From assembly GCA_017309015.1 (NCBI GenBank), contig JAEDAG010000001.1, positions 292,223-356,222 on the forward strand: a stretch of DNA of 64,000 nt, given 5' to 3'. The notes below the pieces were generated by a model. The model ran no database searches, was not told the origin of the DNA, and saw only the letters and a list, made by a program, of their open reading frames with translations. The position numbers and the translations under genes are program-made. Shown here one piece after another: positions 45,969 through 54,487 of this stretch (position 1 is its first letter; the number at the start of each line of letters is the position of its first letter). Source of the stretch: Faecalicatena absiana (lineage in GTDB: Bacteria > Bacillota > Bacilli > Lactobacillales > Lactobacillaceae).

Positions 45969-46667
45969 CTAACGTCTAAAGAGGCGATAGTAAATTTTCG
46001 CTTGTTTTTGCGTCTTGATGTGTAATTTAAGAAAGACGACCAGGTCGTGTTTCCAAGACTGGCGGCCATCGATCCAGGTCCCCGTAAAGAGGTGGATTGA
46101 ACGGGATTCAGGCGAGGGGTTGCAGAGAATGCCATCGGGATAGACGTGGATGCCATCCCTTAAAGTCTGGTCAAAATTTCCCCGCTGCAGCCCGTACTTT
46201 TGCAGAATTTCGGTGACGGACAAGGAGTTGACCCCAGCCATCTGGTCCTTTTGGTCAAAAGTGAAGTCCAGGCCGTCATAGTAGTGGAGAATGTCTTTCA
46301 TCAGCGGATGGTGGGCCTCTGAAGCGATGATCGCGGCGCTGAGATAATCCTGGTTTTCAAAGCCAATGAAGGCCCGGTCGCCAAGCAGGTCGTCAAAATC
46401 AGTCAGGACCATGACGTCGGTATCCAAATAAATCCCGCCTTGCTGCTCCAGGGCCTTGGCCCGGACGTAGTCAGAGACGAAGGCCCACTTCTTGGCCGCG
46501 TAGGCCTGCTCAATGTACTTGTTTTCATGCAGGTCAATGTTGCTTTCATTCCATTCGATGATCTGGTAGTCCGGCAAGCGCCGCTTCCAGGAAGCAAGGC
46601 AGGCTTGAATTTCTTTTGACTTGGGCTGCCCGCCGACCCATACGTAGTGAATAATTTTTGGAATCAT
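45969..46667 (-). CDS. glycosyltransferase of the DXD sugar-binding (GT32) type
   Basis: A 232-residue GT32/OCH1-like enzyme opening IPKIIHYVWVGG with the nucleotide-sugar site RAKALEQQGGIYLDTDVMV (DxD near residue 82). Such enzymes add single sugars to capsular or wall glycans. It is the last gene of the five-gene cluster. The sugar donor is unknown. Confidence 0.9.
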   Translation of the reverse strand: MIPKIIHYVWVGGQPKSKEIQACLASWKRRLPDYQIIEWNESNIDLHENKYIEQAYAAKKWAFVSDYVRAKALEQQGGIYLDTDVMVLTDFDDLLGDRAFIGFENQDYLSAAIIASEAHHPLMKDILHYYDGLDFTFDQKDQMAGVNSLSVTEILQKYGLQRGNFDQTLRDGIHVYPDGILCNPSPESRSIHLFTGTWIDGRQSWKHDLVVFLKLHIKTQKQAKIYYRLFRR

Positions 46668-46680
46668 TTATCATACCATG

Positions 46681-47778
46681 CTAGTGCCTTACAAGCTTTT
46701 GATAGACCGCCATGATGCTGGCCAGCTGCTTTTGCAGGGAAAAGCGGCCGGACAGGTAGGCTTTTTCCGAAAGTGCCATCTCTTCCAGCTCCGCTGGCGA
46801 CTTCTGCAGGTACTGCTTCAAACCCTCCGCCAGAGAATTCACGCTGCCCACTTCCGCGATCAGGCCATGCTGTTTATCCGGGATCATTTCATGCATGTCC
46901 CCCACATCCGTGGCCAATAACGGCAGCAGGTTGTCGCTGGCCTCAAGCAAGACCAAGGGAAAGCTTTCCGAATACGATGACAAAACGGCCAAGTCCATCT
47001 GCGCGTACAGGGCCTGCAGGTCGCTTTGACTCATAAAGCCGTGGAAGAAGACCTGTCCGCCCATATCCAAGTCAGCCACCAGCTGACGCAATTGGTCCAG
47101 CTGACTGCCATCACCAGCAATATGCAGCTGCAAGCGCTGGTCGTCCACCTGCTTGACCGCCCTGATCAAGAGGTCCTGCCCCTTGACCTTCTCGCAGCGG
47201 CCAACATTGATCAAATTAAAGTGGTGGTGCGGCACCTTGGCTGGAATCTGGGCTTCCGTGTGGAAATTGATTCCGTTGTAGATGACGTGCAGCTTGCCTG
47301 GATCAACCCCGTCGCGCTCAGCCAGCATCTTGGCGAAGCGCTGGGTCACGGCAAAGACGCAGTCAGCCTGCTTGATGGCCCGCAGATTGAGCTTGGTGAA
47401 GATCCGGCCAGCCAGTCCTCGCCCCTCAAAGTCGATCATGGGGTCTGAATGGACGGTTACGGTCCACTTGGCCTTGAGCTTTCGGTGAACCAGGCTCATA
47501 AACAGGTTGGCCCGGGCACCATGGGTGTGGACCAAGTCATAGCCGCCTTCATTGATGAACTTCTTTAAGCGGCCTGGCAAAAACAGATCATAGCGGGAGC
47601 TGGCGCCCAAAACCGCGACCTTGATCCCCCGCTCGCGCGCGGCTTGGGCCACTGGCCCTTCCGCAAAGACCAGCAGCTCAAAGTCCTGGCCGGCCTGCTT
47701 GGCCTCCGCCAACAGATTCACAATATGAGTTAATCCGCCGCCCTTTTCCAGACCGGCATTGACATGAAGCACCTTCAT
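46681..47778 (-). CDS. glycosyltransferase family 4 (GT-B fold)
   Basis: About 365 residues from ATG 47778, chosen because the protein then begins MKVLHVNAGLEKGGGLTHIV, the standard N-terminal strand and Gly loop. Donor-site motif SSYSESFPLVLLEA carries the EX7E pattern near residue 285. It overlaps the 3' end of the tagA-like gene by 4 bases. It likely extends a lipid-linked wall glycan. Confidence 0.92.
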   Translation of the reverse strand: MKVLHVNAGLEKGGGLTHIVNLLAEAKQAGQDFELLVFAEGPVAQAARERGIKVAVLGASSRYDLFLPGRLKKFINEGGYDLVHTHGARANLFMSLVHRKLKAKWTVTVHSDPMIDFEGRGLAGRIFTKLNLRAIKQADCVFAVTQRFAKMLAERDGVDPGKLHVIYNGINFHTEAQIPAKVPHHHFNLINVGRCEKVKGQDLLIRAVKQVDDQRLQLHIAGDGSQLDQLRQLVADLDMGGQVFFHGFMSQSDLQALYAQMDLAVLSSYSESFPLVLLEASDNLLPLLATDVGDMHEMIPDKQHGLIAEVGSVNSLAEGLKQYLQKSPAELEEMALSEKAYLSGRFSLQKQLASIMAVYQKLVRH

Positions 47779-48524
47779 TTTTGCTTGCGCTTGCTCCTTT
47801 TGACTTCTTGAACGAATTTTGGCAGGATCATCATTCTCCCCAAGCGCGTCGGCTCGCGCAGGAGGCGGTAGAACCACTCCAAGTGGGCATCGATAAACAG
47901 CTTTGGCGCCCGCTTGCTCATGCCGGAAAAGACGTCAAAGCTGCCGCCGACGCCCATCAAAATGGCCGGCACTTGCTCGCGCCTGAGAATGGCCAGCATT
48001 TTTTCCTGCTTTGGAAAGCCCAAGGCCGCAAAAACCATGTCCGGCTTGGTCTGCTTGATCCTGCCGGCGATCAGGTCCAGAGAATCCTTGGAATAGCCAT
48101 CCTCGGCCCCTACCAGCTTGATGCCGGGGTAATTCTGCTTGACCTTGGCCTGCACGGCCTGGATGACCGCGGGCTTAGCCCCAATCAGGTAGACCCGGAG
48201 CCGCTTTTGGTCAGCCAGCTTCATGAACCAGGTAAACAGGTCATAGCCCGCTACCCGTTCCGGGATTTCCTTGTCCAGCATCTTCGCGGCCTTGACCACC
48301 CCGATTCCATCCGCCGTAACGTAATCGGCCACGTCGTTGATGATCTCGCGGTAGTCAGCGTCGTCTTTGGCCGTCATTACGATTTCCGGATTGGCGGTCA
48401 CGATCATGGTTGGCTCGCGGCGGTCGATCCGGTCCAGGAATTCCTGCTGGTACTGCTGCATGGTCAGCTTGTCAAAGCTGACGCCCAGAATGTTTACTTT
48501 CGCTCTTTTGGCTCTATTGGCCAT
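47775..48524 (-). CDS. tagA: WecG/TagA-family N-acetylmannosaminyltransferase
   Basis: From ATG 48524 the protein has about 249 residues and shows the TagA/WecG/CpsF pattern (VTANPEIVMTAKDD, TADGIGVV, ALGFPKQEKML, GVGGSFDVFSGMSKRAPK and LEWFYRLLREPTR). TagA transfers ManNAc to GlcNAc-PP-undecaprenol, committing it to wall teichoic acid or a similar glycan. It lies 4 bases after the flippase gene. Confidence 0.92.
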   Translation of the reverse strand: MANRAKRAKVNILGVSFDKLTMQQYQQEFLDRIDRREPTMIVTANPEIVMTAKDDADYREIINDVADYVTADGIGVVKAAKMLDKEIPERVAGYDLFTWFMKLADQKRLRVYLIGAKPAVIQAVQAKVKQNYPGIKLVGAEDGYSKDSLDLIAGRIKQTKPDMVFAALGFPKQEKMLAILRREQVPAILMGVGGSFDVFSGMSKRAPKLFIDAHLEWFYRLLREPTRLGRMMILPKFVQEVKRSKRKQK

Positions 48525-48528
48525 TTTA

Positions 48529-49962
48529 TCACGCTTTCTTTTGGTATCGCTTGAGGACGCGGACAACGTCTTCATTGAGGTCAAACTTGAACAGGTACAG
48601 GCTGAAGGCATAAACGGCGATGATAACCACGGACTTGACTACCATGTCGACAAAGGCTGAGCCAATCCGCGGAATCGGCCACCATAATCCCAGGGCCAGA
48701 CAGATCAGCATGGCGGCAAAGCACTTTGGCACTTCGCTGAACGTATAGCGGAAGTCGTAGCCGTCGCGGACGATCCAGCATCTGAGAAAGAGCACGACCA
48801 GTTCCGTGGTCAGGATGGCAATCATGGCCCCCAAGGCCCCAAAGGGCCGGTCCAGCAGCCAGCTCAAGGCCAGCTCCAAAACCGCCCCGATCGTGACGGG
48901 AATCGCGTAGTCCTTATCCCGCTTGTTGGCCAGGGCAAACTGGTTGGCAAAGACCCCGCCAGTCGGAATCAGGATGATGGTCAAGGTGAACCAGAACATG
49001 AGCGGCGTCATCGGAATGTACTTTTTGCCAAAGAAAAAGGGCACGAATTCCCGCGTATTGACCATGACCACGGCCGCGAACAAAGTTCCCAGCATCACCG
49101 TTGCCTCAAGGGACTTCTTTAAGACCGTCTTCTGGGTCTTTTTGTCCTGGATGGCCATTTGCGGCATGATTACCAGGGAAATGCTGGTGATCACCCCCAG
49201 CAGCATGTTGGAGATCCGCTGCGAGTTGTCGTAAAAGGAAACCTGTGCCGTTGACTGGAACAGGCCCAGGATTGGCTTGTCCAAAGAAGTATAGATCTGG
49301 GTAGCGATCTGCGGGATCATCAAGATCATGATCGCCTTGCGGGTCTCCGTCAACTTATAAAAATGCTTGGTCGGCTTGCCCACGTATTGGCGGATGCTGA
49401 ACCAAAAGACGAAGGAGCCCAGCATGGTGGAAACGGACATGATCAAGAAGTACTTCCATAAGTCGCCCGGCGACTTGACCAATAGCAGGATAAAGACCAC
49501 GCTGACCAGCTTGACGATCGTATTCCGCAGCACGACCCGGCCAAAGTCAGCCAGACCCTGGAAGAACCAGGAAATGTCAAACTGGGCCGCGACCAGGTAG
49601 GGAGTCATCAAGATGAAGTAAAACCAGTAGCGGACCTTAAAGATGACGCAAACCAAGATAGTGCCGGCCACCATGACCAGACCGCCCAAAAACTGGAAGT
49701 ACCACAGGCCCCAAAAGGCCGCGGTCAGCTCCTGCCTTTGCCCCTTGGCCCTGGCCTTGGAGATGGTTCTAACCCCAATGTTGGACAAAGAGAGCACGCA
49801 GAAGATCATCAGAAACTGGACCGTGTTGTTGACGCTGGAATAAATCCCGTAGGTCGTTGGTCCCAAAACCCTGGACAGGTAAGGGACGGTGATCAGGGGC
49901 ACCAGGACCAAAAAAATCTGGTAGACCGCGTTGTAGAAGATATTTAAAAGAGTTCTTTTCAT
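48529..49962 (-). CDS. polysaccharide flippase (Wzx/MATE-like)
   Basis: About 477 residues with 12-14 membrane helices, of the oligosaccharide flippase family (ILNIFYNAVYQIFLVLVPLI-like N-terminus, PYLSRVLGPTTYGIYSSV, LSNIGVRTISKAR). It would flip the lipid-linked repeat unit across the membrane. AGGTG precedes ATG 49962. Its place between the TagF-like and TagA-like genes supports a role in a wall glycan made by flipping. Confidence 0.93.
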   Translation of the reverse strand: MKRTLLNIFYNAVYQIFLVLVPLITVPYLSRVLGPTTYGIYSSVNNTVQFLMIFCVLSLSNIGVRTISKARAKGQRQELTAAFWGLWYFQFLGGLVMVAGTILVCVIFKVRYWFYFILMTPYLVAAQFDISWFFQGLADFGRVVLRNTIVKLVSVVFILLLVKSPGDLWKYFLIMSVSTMLGSFVFWFSIRQYVGKPTKHFYKLTETRKAIMILMIPQIATQIYTSLDKPILGLFQSTAQVSFYDNSQRISNMLLGVITSISLVIMPQMAIQDKKTQKTVLKKSLEATVMLGTLFAAVVMVNTREFVPFFFGKKYIPMTPLMFWFTLTIILIPTGGVFANQFALANKRDKDYAIPVTIGAVLELALSWLLDRPFGALGAMIAILTTELVVLFLRCWIVRDGYDFRYTFSEVPKCFAAMLICLALGLWWPIPRIGSAFVDMVVKSVVIIAVYAFSLYLFKFDLNEDVVRVLKRYQKKA

Positions 49963-49970
49963 CAAAACAC

Positions 49971-51131
49971 CTAATTTAAATAGTCGTAGATTGCCTGGCA
50001 AGAGCGGCCCTGGTCGACCTGGTCAGTCAACTGCAGCCAGCGCTGGCGCTTGGCCTGGTAGCTGGCAGCCGCTTGGTCCAAGTCAGCCAGAAGCTGGACC
50101 AGCTCCGCCTGCTTCTTGGCCTGGGGGCCGGGCACGACTTCGCCGTAAGGCCCCAGCAGAAAGCCTCTGGTCTGCTGGTACTGGTCCAGGCAATTGGTGA
50201 TAAAGATGACCGGCTTGTCCAGATGCAGGTAGTCGAAAAAGATTGACGAGAAGTCGGTCATCAAGAAGTCAGTGGCCGGGAGAAACTCATAGAGGTCCAA
50301 GTCCCGCTCAAACAGGTCATCATTGTTCAAAAAGGCGATATGGCTGGCCTGGACTTTAAAGCTGGCAAAAAGCTTCATTTCATATGGATGCAGCTTGACC
50401 AGGAGGTACTGGTGCTTTTTAGCCAAAGCCTGGTCCAGCTTGGCCAGGTCAAAGTCAGCAAAGGCCAGGAAGTTGCCCTGCTTGATCCTTTCCATGATCT
50501 TCTGGTCAGCCAGCTCATATCTGAAAGTCGGCAGATAGATGCCGACCTGGGCAGCTGGATCTTTCTTCAGGCTGCTTTGGAAGAATTCCGTCAACAGGAA
50601 ATTTTTGTCATACTTTGCTTCCGGATTTAAGAGCGCGTCGATTCTTGGGAAACCCAGCTTCTGGTACTTATGCGTCTCAATCCCCATGCAGGCGCTCATC
50701 AGACTCTCATAGAGGTCTGAGCTGGAAGTTACCAGGTCGGCCGTCCGGTGCCAGAGCTTTTCGTTGCGCTGGTTGTCTGCCCGCTTGGTATTGTTGGCCA
50801 TAGTACCCATTCTCTTTAAGGGAATCCCATGCCAGAAGGCTACATTGACCTGACTCCCCCTCACTTTGAAGGGCTGGTGGGTCGTAAAAAGGTACTTGGC
50901 CTGCCCGATTTTCTTCCAGGCACTGAAAGGCAAGTGGGAGGACGGCCAGGGCTCAATCAGGGATACGTCCAGTTCAGGATGTTCCCGTTTCAAATACTTG
51001 TAAAAAAGATAGCCGTTGGAGCCCCCGCGCCCGGCGCCATTCAAAATGACCCAGGCCTGGGGATTTTCCCGCTGAAAGCGGGCCAGCAGCTTCATGATTG
51101 CCAAATATAGGCGAAATAAAAGACTTTTCAT
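49971..51131 (-). CDS. CDP-glycerol glycerophosphotransferase-family protein
   Basis: The 386-residue TagF/TagB-like enzyme has the C-terminal glyphos_transf domain: FWHGIPLKRMGTM, LVKLHPYEMKLF, TDFLMTDFSSIFFDY and DKPVIFI. These enzymes add glycerol phosphate from CDP-glycerol to wall polymers. It is the first gene of the cluster and suggests a glycerol-phosphate-decorated glycan. Confidence 0.9.
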   Translation of the reverse strand: MKSLLFRLYLAIMKLLARFQRENPQAWVILNGAGRGGSNGYLFYKYLKREHPELDVSLIEPWPSSHLPFSAWKKIGQAKYLFTTHQPFKVRGSQVNVAFWHGIPLKRMGTMANNTKRADNQRNEKLWHRTADLVTSSSDLYESLMSACMGIETHKYQKLGFPRIDALLNPEAKYDKNFLLTEFFQSSLKKDPAAQVGIYLPTFRYELADQKIMERIKQGNFLAFADFDLAKLDQALAKKHQYLLVKLHPYEMKLFASFKVQASHIAFLNNDDLFERDLDLYEFLPATDFLMTDFSSIFFDYLHLDKPVIFITNCLDQYQQTRGFLLGPYGEVVPGPQAKKQAELVQLLADLDQAAASYQAKRQRWLQLTDQVDQGRSCQAIYDYLN

Positions 51132-51220
51132 TGCGTAAATTCCTGTTTTTTATCTTCCATTTTAACAGACATCCGAATCCAGCCCAAATTTCCCGGGAAA
51201 TAATTCGCGCCTTTTACCCA

Positions 51221-51251
51221 AAAAAAGCGCGGGAGAAAGTCTCCCGCGCTT
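51221..51251 (-). terminator. GntR gene terminator
   Basis: AAGCGCGGGAGA pairs with TCTCCCGCGCTT and runs into TTTTTTT on the minus strand. Confidence 0.92.
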
Positions 51252-51285
51252 GCAGTCATTGTTGATGTTCTTTTTGCCTGACGGG

Positions 51286-51987
51286 CTACTTGCTGAAGGT
51301 GAACTCAAAGCGCTCGCCCACGTAGGAAGCCCGGGTATATTCAAATGGCCGCCCATCAGCCAGCTTGGTAATCTGCCGGCGCGTGATCAAGGCTTCCCCG
51401 CGCTTGCAGTCAAGCAGACGGGCTTCCTGCTCATTGGCCACGATCGCCGAAATGTATTCCATGGCATCCCCAATCTTATAGCCGCCCTTGTCTTCCAAGG
51501 TGTGGTACAAGTGGGCTGACACGTCATCTTTGGAAAAGCGCTCAATCAGCTGGTGGGGCACGGTCACGATTTCGTGGCAGATTGGCACGCCGTCCGCGTA
51601 GCGGATTCTTTCCATCCGCAAGACGCTTTCGCTGGCGTCAATCTTTAAGCGCTCTTTTTCAGACAGGGAGGGCTTGGTGATCTTGTAGGAAATCAGCTTG
51701 CTTGAAGGCGTCTGCCCGTTGGCCCGGGTAATTTCCGTAAAGGACATGATCCCGGACATCTTTTCCTGAACCTTCTGGTTGGCCACGTAAGTCCCGCTGC
51801 CCAAGCGCCGCTCCAGGATTCCCTCTTCTTCCAGGGTCTTGATTGCCTGGCGCAGGGTCATCCGGGACACCTTGAACTGCTCAGCCAATTGTCGCTCGGC
51901 TGGGATACGGTCACCCACCTTGTAGACATGGTTCTCAATATCGCGCCGCAGTTGATTGTGGATCTTGATATACATTGGTTCTTGCAT
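51286..51987 (-). CDS. GntR/HutC-family transcriptional regulator (UTRA domain)
   Basis: About 233 residues from ATG 51987, with GGGGGG upstream. The N-terminal winged helix (YKVGDRIPAERQLAEQFKVS and RRLGSGTYVA) is followed by a UTRA ligand domain ending GRPFEYTRASYVGERFEF. Proteins of this type (NagR/YvoA, TreR) usually bind sugar phosphates. It follows the two beta-helix genes in the same direction. Confidence 0.93.
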   Translation of the reverse strand: MQEPMYIKIHNQLRRDIENHVYKVGDRIPAERQLAEQFKVSRMTLRQAIKTLEEEGILERRLGSGTYVANQKVQEKMSGIMSFTEITRANGQTPSSKLISYKITKPSLSEKERLKIDASESVLRMERIRYADGVPICHEIVTVPHQLIERFSKDDVSAHLYHTLEDKGGYKIGDAMEYISAIVANEQEARLLDCKRGEALITRRQITKLADGRPFEYTRASYVGERFEFTFSK

Positions 51988-52120
51988 GCTGCTTTCCCCC
52001 CAGAGTTGAATTAATCCTATTTTAAGACAAATTGGTCTAGATTTCATCTCAAATAAAGATGTCCCGGCAAAGAACTTATTATCTGAATAAAAAACTGACA
52101 TTGGCTAAAAAAAGTAATGC

Positions 52121-53224
52121 TTAGACCAAGCGACTCTTAACTCCCTCAAGTTCAACCTGGGCTTCACCGGTCAGGGCCAATTCGATTTCCCGCTGACTGC
52201 TGGCCAAGACGCCAGCTTCCATGGCGGCTTGGTCCTTGGCCGCGATCCGGTGGCTTGGCCCTTGAAAGACCAGGTCCTTGCCGGTAACGGCCGCGCTGCC
52301 GCTCATTTCTACCAAAGCAGCCTCCCCGCTGGCCGCCAGCTTGACCTTGTTCAAATCAGCCAGGCTGACGTCCCTGAGCGCGATGCCGCGGCGGATTGCC
52401 CCGCCGGCTAAAATGGCATTGGCCCGGTCCTGCAGGGTCAGCTTGTCCATGACCACGTTTTGGGCCACCAAGAGGCAGACGCCGGCCAGGCTGACCGCCC
52501 CCTGCAGACTGCAGTTGAGCAAGTTGGCATAGCAGGTGTCCTGCACGCGCAGGCCATAGGTGTCATTGGTAAAATTGGCTTCAACGGCATCCAGGCTGCT
52601 GGTCCCCTGCAGATACAGCAACGGCAGGGTAACCTTGTTCAATTCCATTTCCACTTGGGCCGTTTCGTCCTTGACCATCACCGGGCCGCCAGCAAAGCGG
52701 CTCGTATTGATGGAGGCCGTGCCAGACCCGCTCAAGCTGATTGGGGTATAGGCAGCCCCCGCAAATTCGGAGTCAGCGATCTCCAAGCTGAAGTCGCTCC
52801 CCGCCTGCAGGCTCACGCTGGCCTGCCTGAAGATGGAGGAATAGATTTCCAGATTGACCTGCCCAGCGGCGTCGATCGCCGGTGCACTTGCTCTGCCGTT
52901 TCCTTCGACCAGGCAGTGGCGGAAGGTCAGATAGGCATTGCTGCTGGACGGCAGCCGGACAAGCGGCTCACCTGCCTGCATCAGGTGCACGTTTTCAAAA
53001 GTGCCGTAGCGCGTGCTGGCAGTCATCTTAAAATTGGCATAGATCACCGTGTCTTCCGGGCTTGCCCCAAGCCCCTTGAAGGTCAGATCGACCAAATCCA
53101 GGGGCTGGTCCAGGCGGTAGAAGCCAGGCTCCAGGAGCAGCACGTCATCAATTTTCGGATCAGCCAGGGCCTCGTTCCAAGCCGTTTCACCGGAAGCAGT
53201 CCCGACTTTGACCAGTCTTGCCAT
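52121..53224 (-). CDS. right-handed beta-helix protein, paralogue 1
   Basis: A 367-residue protein opening MARLVKVGTASGETAWNEAL and DDVLLLEPGFYRL, then LTFKGLGASPEDTVIY, the layout by which pectate-lyase-like beta-helix proteins start. Repeating short strands follow to the end. There is no signal peptide, membrane anchor or visible catalytic residue set, so it looks cytosolic. It is a clear tandem paralogue of the 53237 gene. Function unknown. Confidence 0.75.
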   Translation of the reverse strand: MARLVKVGTASGETAWNEALADPKIDDVLLLEPGFYRLDQPLDLVDLTFKGLGASPEDTVIYANFKMTASTRYGTFENVHLMQAGEPLVRLPSSSNAYLTFRHCLVEGNGRASAPAIDAAGQVNLEIYSSIFRQASVSLQAGSDFSLEIADSEFAGAAYTPISLSGSGTASINTSRFAGGPVMVKDETAQVEMELNKVTLPLLYLQGTSSLDAVEANFTNDTYGLRVQDTCYANLLNCSLQGAVSLAGVCLLVAQNVVMDKLTLQDRANAILAGGAIRRGIALRDVSLADLNKVKLAASGEAALVEMSGSAAVTGKDLVFQGPSHRIAAKDQAAMEAGVLASSQREIELALTGEAQVELEGVKSRLV

Positions 53225-53236
53225 CTGCTCGCCCCC

Positions 53237-54352
53237 TTACTTTTTGATCAATGTCCACTTAATGCCCAGGATGGACACATTGTTTTTGTTGACACACTCC
53301 ACTTCCAACGGCTGCTCGTTGCTGTATAAGGCATTCGCGGCCAGCTTGGCCTCATCCCCGACCAGCATTGGCGCGCCATTGGGCTTGAAGGTCAGATTGC
53401 GGCCCTTGAAGCGGGACTTGCCAATCATGTAGAAAAAGTACTGGTAGTCCCCGTTGCCGTAGAAGGTCACCCGGTTTGCATCCCCCTTTGCCCGGTCTTC
53501 AAAGTTGGCTGAAGCCCGGACCAGAGTGTTGGTGACCGTGATCTGGCTGTCGTCCTTCAGCTGCAGGCTGTAGACGTCGCTGCCATGCAAGAGGACTCTA
53601 GCTCGGTCGGCCAGGCAGAATGATGTTGGAAAAACGCTGTCCATAATGTTCAGCCAGCAGTCGCCCCGGGCATACAAGGAGTAGGAATTGTCCTGGCCGG
53701 TTTGGCCCTTGAACATGTTGAGCCAGGTCTTGCCCCCCATGTTCAAGTTGCCTACATATGAATTATGGATGTCCAGCTCAACGTTGCAGTAATCGAAGGT
53801 GTTCAAAGTCCCCGTGATCTTGGAGTTATTGATAATCGCCGTCCCGTGCCCTTCCAGAGACAAGGTTCCGAATTCTTCAGAAACGTAGTCGATGACCGAG
53901 TCAGCCATTTCCAGGCGGAAGTCCGCGGTCTTGAAGAAGGAGACGGTCCCGTTCAAGATCTTGGTGGCGATCAATTCCACCGTGGCCTTGCCGCTGATAG
54001 CCAGGGTAGTCGTCTTGTTCCCCGTTCCCCGCAGGACGCAGTTGCGGAAAATGACAAAGCTGTCGACGCCCTCCGGGATGTCAAGGGTGTTGCTGTCCTT
54101 ATAAGGGATCAGGCATATATTTTCAAAAACGATTCTGGAACTGGCGTCATCAACTTGAAAGAAGCTGGTAATCCGCGTGTCTTCCGGGCTGGCGCCCAAG
54201 CCTTTGATAGTGACGTCCGCCAGCATCTTCCCTTGGGGCAGGGCGTAGAAGCCTGGCTCCAGCAGCAGCACGTCGCCGAGCCGCAGGTCCAGCATGGCCC
54301 TGTGCCAGGTCGTCTCGCCGCCGCCAGTGCCCACTTTGACAAATCTCGTCAT
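53237..54352 (-). CDS. right-handed beta-helix protein, paralogue 2
   Basis: From ATG 54352 (AGGAGG upstream) the protein has 371 residues and shares the N-terminal pattern VKVGT-GGET-W, DVLLLEPGFYAL and IKGLGASPEDT with its neighbour. The remainder is strand-rich with many single-residue turns (NNSKITGTLNTFDYCNVEL), as in beta-helices. It lacks a signal peptide. The two genes are 12 bases apart and precede gntR. Confidence 0.75.
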   Translation of the reverse strand: MTRFVKVGTGGGETTWHRAMLDLRLGDVLLLEPGFYALPQGKMLADVTIKGLGASPEDTRITSFFQVDDASSRIVFENICLIPYKDSNTLDIPEGVDSFVIFRNCVLRGTGNKTTTLAISGKATVELIATKILNGTVSFFKTADFRLEMADSVIDYVSEEFGTLSLEGHGTAIINNSKITGTLNTFDYCNVELDIHNSYVGNLNMGGKTWLNMFKGQTGQDNSYSLYARGDCWLNIMDSVFPTSFCLADRARVLLHGSDVYSLQLKDDSQITVTNTLVRASANFEDRAKGDANRVTFYGNGDYQYFFYMIGKSRFKGRNLTFKPNGAPMLVGDEAKLAANALYSNEQPLEVECVNKNNVSILGIKWTLIKK

Positions 54353-54430
54353 TGGATACCTCCTAAAAAAGCTAAATACTATTGTACGCAAAAAAGCCGG
54401 TAATAGGAAAAATTTGCACCGAAAAGCAAG

Positions 54431-54462
54431 AGAAAAAGAGAGCCCCTCGACTCTCTTTTTCT
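54431..54462 (-). terminator. oppA-like gene terminator
   Basis: AGAAAAAGAGAG pairs with CTCTCTTTTTCT about 25 bases after the stop of the lipoprotein gene. Confidence 0.85.
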
Positions 54463-54487
54463 TCTATATGTTATGCTTTCAGCCGGC

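Noticed and set aside
47779-47877. Longer N-terminus of the GT4 glycosyltransferase
   Set aside because: It would add 33 residues unlike the family and overlap the preceding gene; the family N-terminus MKVLHVNAG starts at 47778.
48525-48611. Longer N-terminus of the TagA-like protein
   Set aside because: The extra residues are an out-of-frame reading of the flippase 3' end; ATG 48524 gives a normal length.
51988-52101. Longer N-terminus of the GntR regulator
   Set aside because: It includes the ribosome site GGGGGG and is not GntR-like; ATG 51987 is standard.
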